The notes below the pieces were generated by a model. The model searched no databases, was not told the origin of the DNA, and saw only the letters and a program-made list of their open reading frames with translations. DNA of 64,000 nucleotides. Origin: Nocardia sp. CC227C. Its GTDB lineage: Bacteria; Actinomycetota; Actinomycetes; Mycobacteriales; Mycobacteriaceae. The stretch's first letter is position 1, and each line of letters begins with the position of its first letter. Shown piece by piece: positions 44,401 through 51,083 of the stretch. The translations under genes and the position numbers were made by a program. The stretch spans positions 186,001 through 250,000 of the forward strand of contig NZ_JASITE010000005.1 in the NCBI RefSeq assembly GCF_030767025.1. Reading direction: 5' to 3'.

Positions 44401-46944
44401 GTGCAGCGACGCCACCGCCACGCCCTCGGCCTGCCGCTGTGCCAGCAGCTCGCCGATGGCGGTGGAGTGGATGGGGTGCGGACCCAACTCGACGACGGTC
44501 AGGTGCCGGTCCGCGACGAGCCGGTCGATGGTGGGCGCGAACCGCACCGGCTCGCGCACATTGCGCCACCAGTACTCGGCGTCGAGCCCGCCGGTCGGCA
44601 CCACATCCGCGCTCACGGTCGAATACATCGGAATCTCCGCCGGACCGGAGGTGAGCCCGGACAGCGACGACAGCAGCTCCTCGCGCAGCGGGTCCATGTG
44701 ATGGCTGTGGAAGGCCACGCTGACCTGGAGCATGCGACAGAAGACGCGGTCGCGTTCCAACTCGACCCGAATCTCCTCCAGCGCGTCGGGATCACCGGCC
44801 AGCGCGGTCGACTCCGGGCCGTTGAGCGCCGCGACCTCCACCCGCCCGCGATAGCCGGTGATGCGCCGCTCGGCCTCGTGGTGGGGCAGGCCGACGGCCA
44901 GCATCTTCCCCTTGCCCGAGGCCCGCTGCTGCACCCGGCTGCGATGGAAGATGACCCGCACCGCGTCCTCGAAGGTCAAGGCGCCCGACACGCACGCGGC
45001 GGCCACCTCGCCGATGCTGTGCCCGACCACGGCCGACGGCACGATGCCCCAGCTCTGCCACAGCCGCGCCAGGCCGAGTTGCACCGCGAAGACCGCGGGC
45101 TGCGCGATATAGGTCTCACCGATGCGACTGTCCGCCTCATCGCGGCCGAGTTCCTCGAGCACGCTCCAGTCGCCGTGCTTGCGCAGTTCGGCGTCGACGC
45201 GCTCGACGGTCTCCCGGAATACCCCACCGCGGCCGAGCAATTCGCGCGCCATGCCCCACCACTGGGGTCCCTGGCCCGAGAAGACGAACGCCACGCCGGA
45301 GGTCTTGGCCGACTTCGTGCCGCCGCGCAGCGCGTCCGGCGCGGAGCCACGCGCCACATCGCGCAGGGCGTCGCGCAGTTCCTCGGTGGAGGCGCAGACC
45401 AGGGCGAGCCGATGGTCGTGATGCGAGCGCGCCCGTGCCTGCGTGGACGCGATGGCGGCCAGGTCGGCCGCGGGCCGCTCCAGGAATTCGGCGTAGCTGG
45501 CGGCGTAGGCTCGCAGGGCCGCGCCGGTTTTCGCGCTGAGCGTGAACAGCACCGGTTCGTCCACGCTGTCCCGGGCCGCGCTGTCCCGGGCCGCGCCGGT
45601 CTCCTGGGCGGCGGGCAGTCCCTCCAGGATCACATGGGCGTTGGAGCCGCCGAAGCCGAACGAGTTCACCCCCGCCAGGCGCGGTCCCGGATTCGGCCAG
45701 GGCTGCCGGGCCGTCGCCAGCCGCAGCCCCAGCTCCTCGAAGGGGATGGTCGGATTCGGCTGCTCCGCATGCAGATTCGCCGGAATCTCACCGTTCTCGA
45801 CGACCAGGCACGCCTTGACGATGCCGACCATCCCGGCCGCCGATTCCAGGTGCCCGACATTCGACTTCACCGCGCCGACGATGCAGGGGCCCTGGCCGTT
45901 GCGCCCGGCTCCCAACACCTTTCCCAGTGCCCGCGCCTCGATGGGATCGCCGACGGCGGTACCCGTCCCGTGCGCTTCGATGTAACCGATATCGGTCGGC
46001 GCGACGCCCGCGTCCCGGCAGGCGTCGATGATCATCTGCGCCTGCGCGTCCTCACTGGGCACGGACATGCCGTTGGTGCGGCCGTCCTGATTCGTCGCGC
46101 TGCCGCGGATCACCGCGTAGATGTGGTCGCCGTCGGCGACGGCGGCGGAGACCGGCTTGAGCACCACGGTGCCCGAGCCCTCACTGCGGATGTAGCCGTC
46201 ACCGGACTCGCTGAACGACTTGCACCGGCCCTCGGGGGACAGGAAGGTGCCCTGGCTGAATCCGATGGTCGCCTCGGGCAGCAGCAGGGTGCTGACGCCG
46301 CCGACAATCGCCATCGACGCCTCGCCGGAGCGAATGCTGCGGCACGCCAGGTGAATCGCGACCAGGGACGACGAACACGCGGTGTCCACCGTCATACTGG
46401 GACCGCGCAGGTCGAGCAGGTACGAGACCCGGTTGGCCACAATGCAGTTCGTGACGCCGGTCATGGTGTGGCCGCCGATGAGGTAGCGGTTCTCGGGATT
46501 GAGCTGGATGATGCCGTAGTCGTGGCCGGACACGCCGGCGTACACGGCGGTCTTCGTCCCGGCCAGCTGCTCCGGGACGATGCCGGCGTCCTGCAACGCT
46601 TCCCAGGTCGTCTCCAGGAACAGCCGCTGCTGCGGGTCGATCCGGGCGGCCTCGGTGGGCGTGATGCCGAAGAAGTGCGCGTCGAAGGCGGCGACGTCGT
46701 CGACGTAGCCGCCCGTTCGGGTCCGCATATGTCCGGGCCGTCCCGCGTCGCGGTCGTAGAACGCCGCCGCCGTCCACCGATCGTCGGGTACCTCGCGCAC
46801 GCCGTCGCGTTCCTCGAGCAGGAGTCGCCAGAAATCGTCGACATTGCGAACGTGTCCCGGGAATCGGCAACCGATTCCCACAATGGCGATGCCCTCGTTC
46901 TCGGTCGGCATGGCATCGGTCGGGGAGATGTGAACAGAATTCAT
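38497..46944 (-). CDS. Single-module highly reducing type I PKS with C-methyltransferase: KS-AT-DH-MT-ER-KR-ACP-TE
   Basis: 2815 residues. KS: TVDTACSSSLVA (Cys near 189), EAHGTGT, NVGHLESAAG. AT: FSGQGPQWWG, GHSIGE (near 642), VAFHSHHMD, favouring malonyl-CoA. DH: DHRVQGPIVFP (near 945) and LLDACFQ. C-methyltransferase: EIGAGTAGTTG (near 1426), ANVLHATEKL. A structural KR half follows. ER: HAAAGGVGLAAVHIA (near 1988). KR: GGYTGFG (near 2185), FSSM and QANYAAAN. ACP: LGMDSLMAG (near 2489). TE: VYGHSMGGLLA (near 2636). All active sites are present. The order is that of fungal highly reducing iterative PKSs, plus a TE. Start ATG 46944 after GGCGAGG; promoter c lies upstream. Confidence 0.95.
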   Translation of the reverse strand: MNSVHISPTDAMPTENEGIAIVGIGCRFPGHVRNVDDFWRLLLEERDGVREVPDDRWTAAAFYDRDAGRPGHMRTRTGGYVDDVAAFDAHFFGITPTEAARIDPQQRLFLETTWEALQDAGIVPEQLAGTKTAVYAGVSGHDYGIIQLNPENRYLIGGHTMTGVTNCIVANRVSYLLDLRGPSMTVDTACSSSLVAIHLACRSIRSGEASMAIVGGVSTLLLPEATIGFSQGTFLSPEGRCKSFSESGDGYIRSEGSGTVVLKPVSAAVADGDHIYAVIRGSATNQDGRTNGMSVPSEDAQAQMIIDACRDAGVAPTDIGYIEAHGTGTAVGDPIEARALGKVLGAGRNGQGPCIVGAVKSNVGHLESAAGMVGIVKACLVVENGEIPANLHAEQPNPTIPFEELGLRLATARQPWPNPGPRLAGVNSFGFGGSNAHVILEGLPAAQETGAARDSAARDSVDEPVLFTLSAKTGAALRAYAASYAEFLERPAADLAAIASTQARARSHHDHRLALVCASTEELRDALRDVARGSAPDALRGGTKSAKTSGVAFVFSGQGPQWWGMARELLGRGGVFRETVERVDAELRKHGDWSVLEELGRDEADSRIGETYIAQPAVFAVQLGLARLWQSWGIVPSAVVGHSIGEVAAACVSGALTFEDAVRVIFHRSRVQQRASGKGKMLAVGLPHHEAERRITGYRGRVEVAALNGPESTALAGDPDALEEIRVELERDRVFCRMLQVSVAFHSHHMDPLREELLSSLSGLTSGPAEIPMYSTVSADVVPTGGLDAEYWWRNVREPVRFAPTIDRLVADRHLTVVELGPHPIHSTAIGELLAQRQAEGVAVASLHRKQSDRVTLLSALATLYATGYDPAWDAVYDGVPQRVPVPFYPWQRETYWLETPVSRENRFPSLGHPLVGTRSLAADEPDKHVWEFVMDTAVFPWLEDHRVQGPIVFPGAGHLDLIVGCAQDAFGPGRYSIENVEFRRPLFVFDDRPAPLVQVVLTPSLHFTVYSLQDGDKDWVAHSVGTVRRGAPDTELPVPFSEFGADCPVEFEPEKVFAKFRNNGLQLGPSFRAITRLHYGELRSLGRIDTPEALADEAPRHTIHPALLDACFQSLSIAMGNDPNTEDKHLYIPFEVKRFSFHAEAGSRVYCYGRAHVLDDLAYCEGDLWLVNEDGTLVAEFEGFKGKSITQSTEDRDALSQWLYEYRWRPAPVRTKTLLPADFVPADEALRAAAEPVLDEVRNWPVNRHYHAETEAEMNRLCMAYVTEGFHQLGMDFTPGRRCTLDEIARELGVRDKHRDYLARLLELCTRHGITGRDGDGWRIERVPARVDTAAELAALRERHPECEAEYLVLERCGPRQAAVLRDEVNPIELIFPESEFQSVVDLYESSFSFERCNRTVAALVAECVRGLPSDRPVRVLEIGAGTAGTTGWILSELPADRAEYVFTDITQLFLGKARQRFADHDFVDYRILDIETDIEEQGFDPHYFDIVVAANVLHATEKLRTTLDNVTRLLTSRGLMVIVEETNPPHWVDLTFGMTDGWWRFADHDLRPDYPLMSEATWREFLPTAGFEHVQIFSDMTDPEQTGCSVIVARTPEVALEPHQPRVEPGAWVVLADADGVAEQYLSLLGAAAADSVVVTRGDAYEQVDTRAFRVDPTSGADLERVLGQVRDRAGTVAGVLHLWNLDFAVSDLTTELLARVESHAAYSVIALAQAVEKLEQPVAPRFWVATAGGPLVERGDSVAVSQLPSWGILRVLLSEHSSLRAKIIDFDPAAAADRRAAQLLDELLHVRTAEEEVAYRGDIRYTDRFEHLSPAEFEASVATPARVSDDTAFALSVPAEPGIEELRYQRQVRPELGATEVAIRPEATGLNFRDIMLTLGALSEGATYGGFYEKNLGVECAGIVTAVGSEVADIAVGDRVIAFARGCFGSSVVTDACRVYPSPEHLSAVDAATLPMAYLTAWYALMEVGRLRAGERVLVHAAAGGVGLAAVHIAHSVGATVLATAGSPEKRDHLRGLGVAEVFDSRSLAFADEIRQRCDGVDLVLNSLQGETIPKSLELLRPRGRFIEIGKKDIYDNYQLGLRPFGNNLSYSAVDIDRMLLEDPALCRESMTRVLDGVAAGTLPALPHTDFGAAEVASAFRYMATAKQIGKVVVEYEPDSEVLVYPTATDAVTVDADGTYLITGGYTGFGLRTAQWLVDNGARSVVLVGRRAQVDAENEQPIAAMRAAGATVVLERADVSVEAEVEGLLERISSLPPLRGVYHAAMVIADGPLATMTEADFLRAVRPKVDGAWHLHNHTRSLELDAFVMFSSMSWNVGTPGQANYAAANGFLEALALHRRELGLPALTVNWGAIAEVGFVARNKLDTLSWLGWTPIPPDHALDFIGRCQAHGVSRASVFGVNWAKMNQVMPIVRSSPRLAHLTAQSSAGAAAAFGTEGLRAELFELPEPERAPRLVTALSQQISRIFDMPVERLARDVGLTDLGMDSLMAGQIRNMLAKHLEIDFPTMGLMRGPSIVELADEVLAQLLGETSGVATTPAVPATGPERWIRTVVGRSNTASVRLFALPFVGGAASVFTPWPNHLPETVEVVGIQFPGREDRIEDVPIDAMPEFVAELAEAMLPYLDRTFVVYGHSMGGLLAYELTRYLEQQYNEVPMKLIIGGWPSPVLVEDYVRNLNHIRDGFDLAGESDSRVLAVLRDNKLLDIPVEEEAAIMHWLPAIRADLKMLGDYRFHNGYTLRAPISVLRGADDPVFEESQLEGWGKLTSGGFSLTTVPGGHLFIQNADPRVMATIAAELSAEDAFPSFTSLVEGR

Positions 46945-47029
46945 CGAAAAGCCTCGCCTTTGTAACAGCATGCCTATCGGCAGATTTCATCTGCGGATCG
47001 ATCGAATATCACGATCTGCTTCCGATGAA

Positions 47030-47079
47030 ATCGTATGTGAATTGTTTTTCATCCACATCCCCCCGGCCGGGTGGAATGC
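47030..47079 (-). promoter_or_regulatory. Cluster promoter c (PKS): shared near-palindrome plus -10
   Basis: Operator copy CATCCCCCCGGCCGGGTGGA (from 47056), with TACGAT (47030-47035) 19 nt away on the minus strand. Predicted leader is about 80 nt to the PKS start. The sequence just after the -10 (about 47000-47030) is nearly the same as that after promoter a. Confidence 0.65.
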
Positions 47080-47104
47080 AATTAACCGGCCGCGAGAAAT
47101 ATAT

Positions 47105-48409
47105 TCAGCCGGCGGCGGACCGGGTGGAACTCGCGCGACGACCGAGCCGGACCGGCACATTGCCGTAGCCACGGAAAGTGAGCTGCGGGCGCAGCCGCGG
47201 CGGCGCGGCCGCCTGCATATCGGGAAAGCGCTCGAACAGCGCCCGCAGCGCGTACGCGGCCTCCATACGGGCCAGATTGGCCCCGAAGCAGGAGTGCACG
47301 CCACTACTGAACGCCAAATGCTCTTTGGCGTTCGGACGGGTGATATCGAATCGCTGCGGATCGGCGAATACCTCGGGGTCGCGATTGGCCCCGGCCAGCG
47401 ACAGCATGATCATATCGCCCGTGTGCAGTTGCACCCCTTCCAATTCGACATCGGTCAGCGCTTGGCGAGCCGTGATGAATACCGGCGGCTCGTAGCGCAA
47501 AACCTCCTCGACCGCATTGGGCCACAGTTCCGGTTCGGCGCGCAGCCGGTCCAACTGGTCGGGATGCCGCAACAACAGGGTGATCGCGCTGGCGATCAAA
47601 TTGGCCGTGGTCTCGAAACCCGCTCCGATAATGATGCTGGCATTGGCCTTGAGCGCGTACTGATCCAATTCGCCGCTGCCGATCATGGTGCTGAGGATGT
47701 CCTCGCCCGGTTCCCGCCGCAGTCGATCGATGTGCTGGTCCAGGTAGTCGTTCAACTGCTGGGCCGCGCGCATGGCCCGGTGGTACCGGGGCCAGGAGAT
47801 GCCGACATCCAGCATCGGCGTCATCTCCTCACCCCAGAACAGGAACTTGTCCTGGTCCTCGTCGGGCATGCCGAGGATCTCGAAGATGATCGCGATGGGC
47901 ACGCGCGAGGCGAAGGTCTCGACCAGGTCGACCGAACCGCCCGAGGGCAGGGCATCGAGCAACTCCGCGGTGACGGTCTCCACCCGGTCGCGCAGCCTGC
48001 CGACGGCGCGCGGGGTGAACGCCGAGACCACCGGCTTGCGCATCTTGGCGTGCTCCGGCGGGTTCAAGCGCAGCATGGCCGGTGGATCTGCCGGATTGGC
48101 CGGTGGCGGAACACGATTCGCGAACTTCTGCAAGACCGCGGGGATCTTGATGCGGGCCGAGCTGCGGACGCCGAACCGACTGTCCCGCAGGATCATTCGC
48201 GACAGCTCATAGTCGCAGGTCGCCCAGGGCAGCGGGGTCTTCACCAACTTGCCCTGCGCCCGGATGTGCTCGATGAAGGGGTGCGGATCCGAAATACCCT
48301 GTGGCCCCATCATTTTGGCGAAGGTGTCACCGCGCATCGTCTGCACGCGCAGCACCAGTCGCGGCACCCCCTGCAGTGACAACCAGCGCAACCAGTATTG
48401 CAGTGTCAT
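47105..48409 (-). CDS. Cytochrome P450 (cluster)
   Basis: 434 residues. I-helix IIGAGFETTANL (oxygen activation), K-helix EEVLRYEPP (E-x-x-R) and heme loop FSSGVHSCFGANLAR with the cysteine ligand. ATG 48409 is chosen over a GTG at 48463 because AGGTGAG precedes it and the predicted transcription start lies about 20 nt upstream. It has its own copy of the shared operator (promoter d). It most likely hydroxylates the acyl chain or the amino-acid part. Confidence 0.95.
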   Translation of the reverse strand: MTLQYWLRWLSLQGVPRLVLRVQTMRGDTFAKMMGPQGISDPHPFIEHIRAQGKLVKTPLPWATCDYELSRMILRDSRFGVRSSARIKIPAVLQKFANRVPPPANPADPPAMLRLNPPEHAKMRKPVVSAFTPRAVGRLRDRVETVTAELLDALPSGGSVDLVETFASRVPIAIIFEILGMPDEDQDKFLFWGEEMTPMLDVGISWPRYHRAMRAAQQLNDYLDQHIDRLRREPGEDILSTMIGSGELDQYALKANASIIIGAGFETTANLIASAITLLLRHPDQLDRLRAEPELWPNAVEEVLRYEPPVFITARQALTDVELEGVQLHTGDMIMLSLAGANRDPEVFADPQRFDITRPNAKEHLAFSSGVHSCFGANLARMEAAYALRALFERFPDMQAAAPPRLRPQLTFRGYGNVPVRLGRRASSTRSAAG

Positions 48410-48435
48410 TTTCTCACCTGCCCATGCTTTGGAGA

Positions 48436-48484
48436 ATCGTAAGACCGCCGCACCGGGGGACACATCCCCCCGATCGGGTGGGCG
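48436..48484 (-). promoter_or_regulatory. Cluster promoter d (P450): shared near-palindrome plus -10
   Basis: Operator copy CATCCCCCCGATCGGGTGGG (from 48463) with TACGAT (48436-48441) 20 nt away on the minus strand, followed by a ~20-nt leader to the P450 start. It occupies the short gap behind the ATP-grasp gene. Confidence 0.65.
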
Positions 48485-48500
48485 TGCGCCGGATGCGACG

Positions 48501-49748
48501 TCACGACAGGAACTCCCGTTCCAGCCGCCGGAGTTCGTGATACGACCGTTCGATCTCGGCGGCCTCCGGGTGCACCAGGAACACCACGCCCGGTGACGAA
48601 TTCAGGTCGACCGTCGGCCTGGTCATGGCCCGGTCGCGGATCCGGAATCGCACGCTCTGGAAGGCCGGAAGCGATTCGAGCGCGGCGCGCAGGGCGTCCG
48701 CGGGCAGCGGTGTCGCCCGGCGGGCGATGAGATTCACGCAGCGCGCCCGCTCGCGCCGGGAGTACACCGGGGGCTGGGCCGCCAGCGCCCGCCCGCCGCC
48801 CAGATAGCAGTCCACGGTCAGATCGACCTGGTTCACACCGGTGCAGCGATCGAGCGCGCGCGGCTCGGCCAGACCGGACAGCCGAGCCCCGGTCTCCAAC
48901 AGCACCGGCCCCGCGGCGGTGCGGATCAGCTCGGTGTGCGCGGGGCCGTTGGCGACACCGAGCGCGTCGAGCACACCGCGGACGTAGGCGAAGATCTCCG
49001 CCGAGTGCGGATCCGATGGCGCCAGCAGGTCCTCGTAGTCGTAGATCCGGCGCTCATCGCCCACGGTCGCCTTGTGGCTGACCCAGGCGTCGGTGATCCG
49101 GTGCACGCCGTCGCGGCTGACCGAATTGACGACGTATTCCCGGCCGACCAGGTACTCCTGCGCCAGCACCGCCTCATTGGTCCGCAGCATCAGATTCGTC
49201 TTGCCCAGAATCGTGTCCACCGCCGCGCTCACCTGCGCGTCGGTCTCGGCGACGAAGACGTCCTCGGATCCGGCGCTGTCCAGCGGTTTGATCACCGTGC
49301 GCCGCAGGCCGGTGGCGCGCCGCCAGGCCAGCAGCTCCGCCGCCGCGGTGCCGCGGGCCTGCGCGGCGGTGCGCAGCCCGGCGGCGGCCACCGCCTCGAG
49401 CATGTGGAACTTGTCGCGCCGCACCCGGGACCGGTGCGGATCGTTGCCGCGCAGCCCCAGCTTCGCGGCGATCTCGTCGGCGACCTCGACACCGAACTCG
49501 CTGGCCGCGATGACCGCGATCGGATGCTCCTCGGCGAGTACGCGCAGGACCTCGTCGGCTCGGTCCGCGTAGCAGATGTCCGCGTCGAACTGCGTGACGG
49601 GCAGGCTGGCCGCGAAGACTGCGGGCAGGCTGGCCCGCGACCGAATGTGGATCAGCCGGTACCGGTTCCGCACCCGGGGCACCAGCAGCGCCCCGGTGGA
49701 CAGTGCGTCCACCAGCACCACGGCGGCGGGTTCGCGGCGATCGGTCAT
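48501..49748 (-). CDS. ATP-grasp ligase 1
   Basis: 415 residues. The central ATP-grasp domain includes RTVIKPLDSAGSEDVFV (ATP-lysine and small loop), AQEYLVGREYVVNSV, and the metal-binding TAAGPVLLETGARLSG. Such enzymes form acyl-phosphates and condense them with amines, often making dipeptide-like bonds. ATG 49748 overlaps the glutamate-mutase-like gene (ATGA). It is the last gene of the seven-gene operon. Substrates unknown. Confidence 0.88.
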   Translation of the reverse strand: MTDRREPAAVVLVDALSTGALLVPRVRNRYRLIHIRSRASLPAVFAASLPVTQFDADICYADRADEVLRVLAEEHPIAVIAASEFGVEVADEIAAKLGLRGNDPHRSRVRRDKFHMLEAVAAAGLRTAAQARGTAAAELLAWRRATGLRRTVIKPLDSAGSEDVFVAETDAQVSAAVDTILGKTNLMLRTNEAVLAQEYLVGREYVVNSVSRDGVHRITDAWVSHKATVGDERRIYDYEDLLAPSDPHSAEIFAYVRGVLDALGVANGPAHTELIRTAAGPVLLETGARLSGLAEPRALDRCTGVNQVDLTVDCYLGGGRALAAQPPVYSRRERARCVNLIARRATPLPADALRAALESLPAFQSVRFRIRDRAMTRPTVDLNSSPGVVFLVHPEAAEIERSYHELRRLEREFLS

Positions 49749-51082
49749 GAGTTTCCCCTCGGGGGAATCAGGCGGCTGTCGTAGCGGTTCGCGACATGCT
49801 CGAGCATGGTGTAGAGCCGGTCGGAGCCGAGCCGGCCGGAGATGTCGGCGGCGGTGGCGCGGGGCAGCGGCAGCCGACCCAGCGCACCCCACCGCAGCGC
49901 GCCCCGATCGTCGATGACACAGGTGGCCGCGCCCGCATTGTCGGCGTGCAGGCAGTAGGGCACATCCAGCAGGCCGGAGGCGAAGGCCGCGACCAGCGCG
50001 TCCCCGATATCCGGGGCGAGGTCGAGCACGGCGTCGACGAGCGTCCGAGCCTCGTCGAGGATCTCCTCGAAATAGTCGTCGTCGGAACAGTCGTCGTCGG
50101 GATGGTCGTCGCCAGGGTAGTCACCGCCGGAATGGTCATCGCCGGGGTAGTCACCGCCGGTGCCCGCGTCCACAGCCGGGGACGGTCGCTCGATCTCCGC
50201 GGCGGCGAGGCGCAGCGCCGCGACATTCTCGGCGATGGACGGGATCTGCCACGCCTCGGACACCGTTTTCACGATCATCCGTTCGCACCCGGCGTCGCGG
50301 GCCAGGCGCGCGCTGTCGCGGATCAGCAGTTCCGCGCCGTCCGGTGTGCGCGGGAACAGCCCCATGTAGGTGTAGAGCACCACGTGCCAGGTCACATCGC
50401 CCAGGTAGGTCGCGGCGAGGGTGCGCAGCGCCCGCAGAGCGCCGCGGTCCTGCGCGGCCGATGTCCCCTGCGCATAGCTGAACGACATGTGGCGCAGCCC
50501 GTGCTGCCGGAAGAAGCAGCCCTCCAGCACACCCATCGCCACCAGCAGCGACGGTGGGCACAGCTGACCGAGCAGGCAGCCCCCGAAACTCTCGATATGG
50601 CCGCGCTCGGTGTGGTCGGCGAGGAACCGGCAGCTGACCGCCCAGGCCCGCACCGCTTGGCGCAGCGGCACCCTGCTGTAGGGCAGGCAGTAGGAGACCG
50701 GACCGCCCTCGGTCGCGTCCAGCCCGAGCTCGACCAGCCGCCGGAAGACGCCGAGCGGCAGTGCGGTGCCGTGCCGCACCTGAACCGGGAAGCCGGGACC
50801 GTACAGCCCGGCGAGCAAGGCGGCGGTCCGCTCGATCGGATGGGAGACGATCGGATACCCGTTCAGTTCCTCCCCGGCGGCCAGGCGTTGCAGCGGGGTC
50901 GTGTAGTCGCCGACGCGGGTGTAGCTGTCCAGCGTCAGCGTGCCGACGACCGGGCAGTCCAGGGCGGCGACCCGGGCCAGCCCGGACCGCATGGTCGCTA
51001 CCGTGCCGAATCCCATGCGCGGCTGCACCACCGGTCCCGCCCCGGCTCGATCCGCCACGAAGCGGTCCAGATACCCGCTCAC
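49745..51082 (-). CDS. Glutamate mutase (methylaspartate mutase) epsilon subunit-like protein
   Basis: 445 residues. The family blocks are QPRMGFGT, LTLDSYTRVGDY, LNGYPIVSH, VQVRHGTALP, EGGPVSYCLPYSR and ESFGGCLLGQLCPPS. In known enzymes this subunit, with a small B12-binding subunit, converts L-glutamate to (2S,3S)-3-methylaspartate by a radical carbon-skeleton rearrangement. The B12 subunit is encoded three genes upstream. Residues 300-345 are a very acidic insertion built from a tandem repeat. GTG start 51082, one base after the PP-loop gene. Confidence 0.85.
   Translation of the reverse strand: MSGYLDRFVADRAGAGPVVQPRMGFGTVATMRSGLARVAALDCPVVGTLTLDSYTRVGDYTTPLQRLAAGEELNGYPIVSHPIERTAALLAGLYGPGFPVQVRHGTALPLGVFRRLVELGLDATEGGPVSYCLPYSRVPLRQAVRAWAVSCRFLADHTERGHIESFGGCLLGQLCPPSLLVAMGVLEGCFFRQHGLRHMSFSYAQGTSAAQDRGALRALRTLAATYLGDVTWHVVLYTYMGLFPRTPDGAELLIRDSARLARDAGCERMIVKTVSEAWQIPSIAENVAALRLAAAEIERPSPAVDAGTGGDYPGDDHSGGDYPGDDHPDDDCSDDDYFEEILDEARTLVDAVLDLAPDIGDALVAAFASGLLDVPYCLHADNAGAATCVIDDRGALRWGALGRLPLPRATAADISGRLGSDRLYTMLEHVANRYDSRLIPPRGNS
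50101..50160. repeat. Two 30-bp tandem repeats inside the mutase gene
   Basis: Units 50101-50130 and 50131-50160 are nearly identical, differing at about four positions. Each encodes a ten-residue (S/T)GGDYPGDDH block within the acidic insertion. In frame, so the protein remains open. Confidence 0.8.
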
Positions 51083-51083
51083 G

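Noticed and set aside
39673..46965. Very long open frame on the plus strand opposite the PKS
   Set aside because: It is rich in Arg, His, Gly and Asp with no domain motif, as expected for antisense of GC-rich coding DNA; the minus strand carries the full set of PKS motifs.
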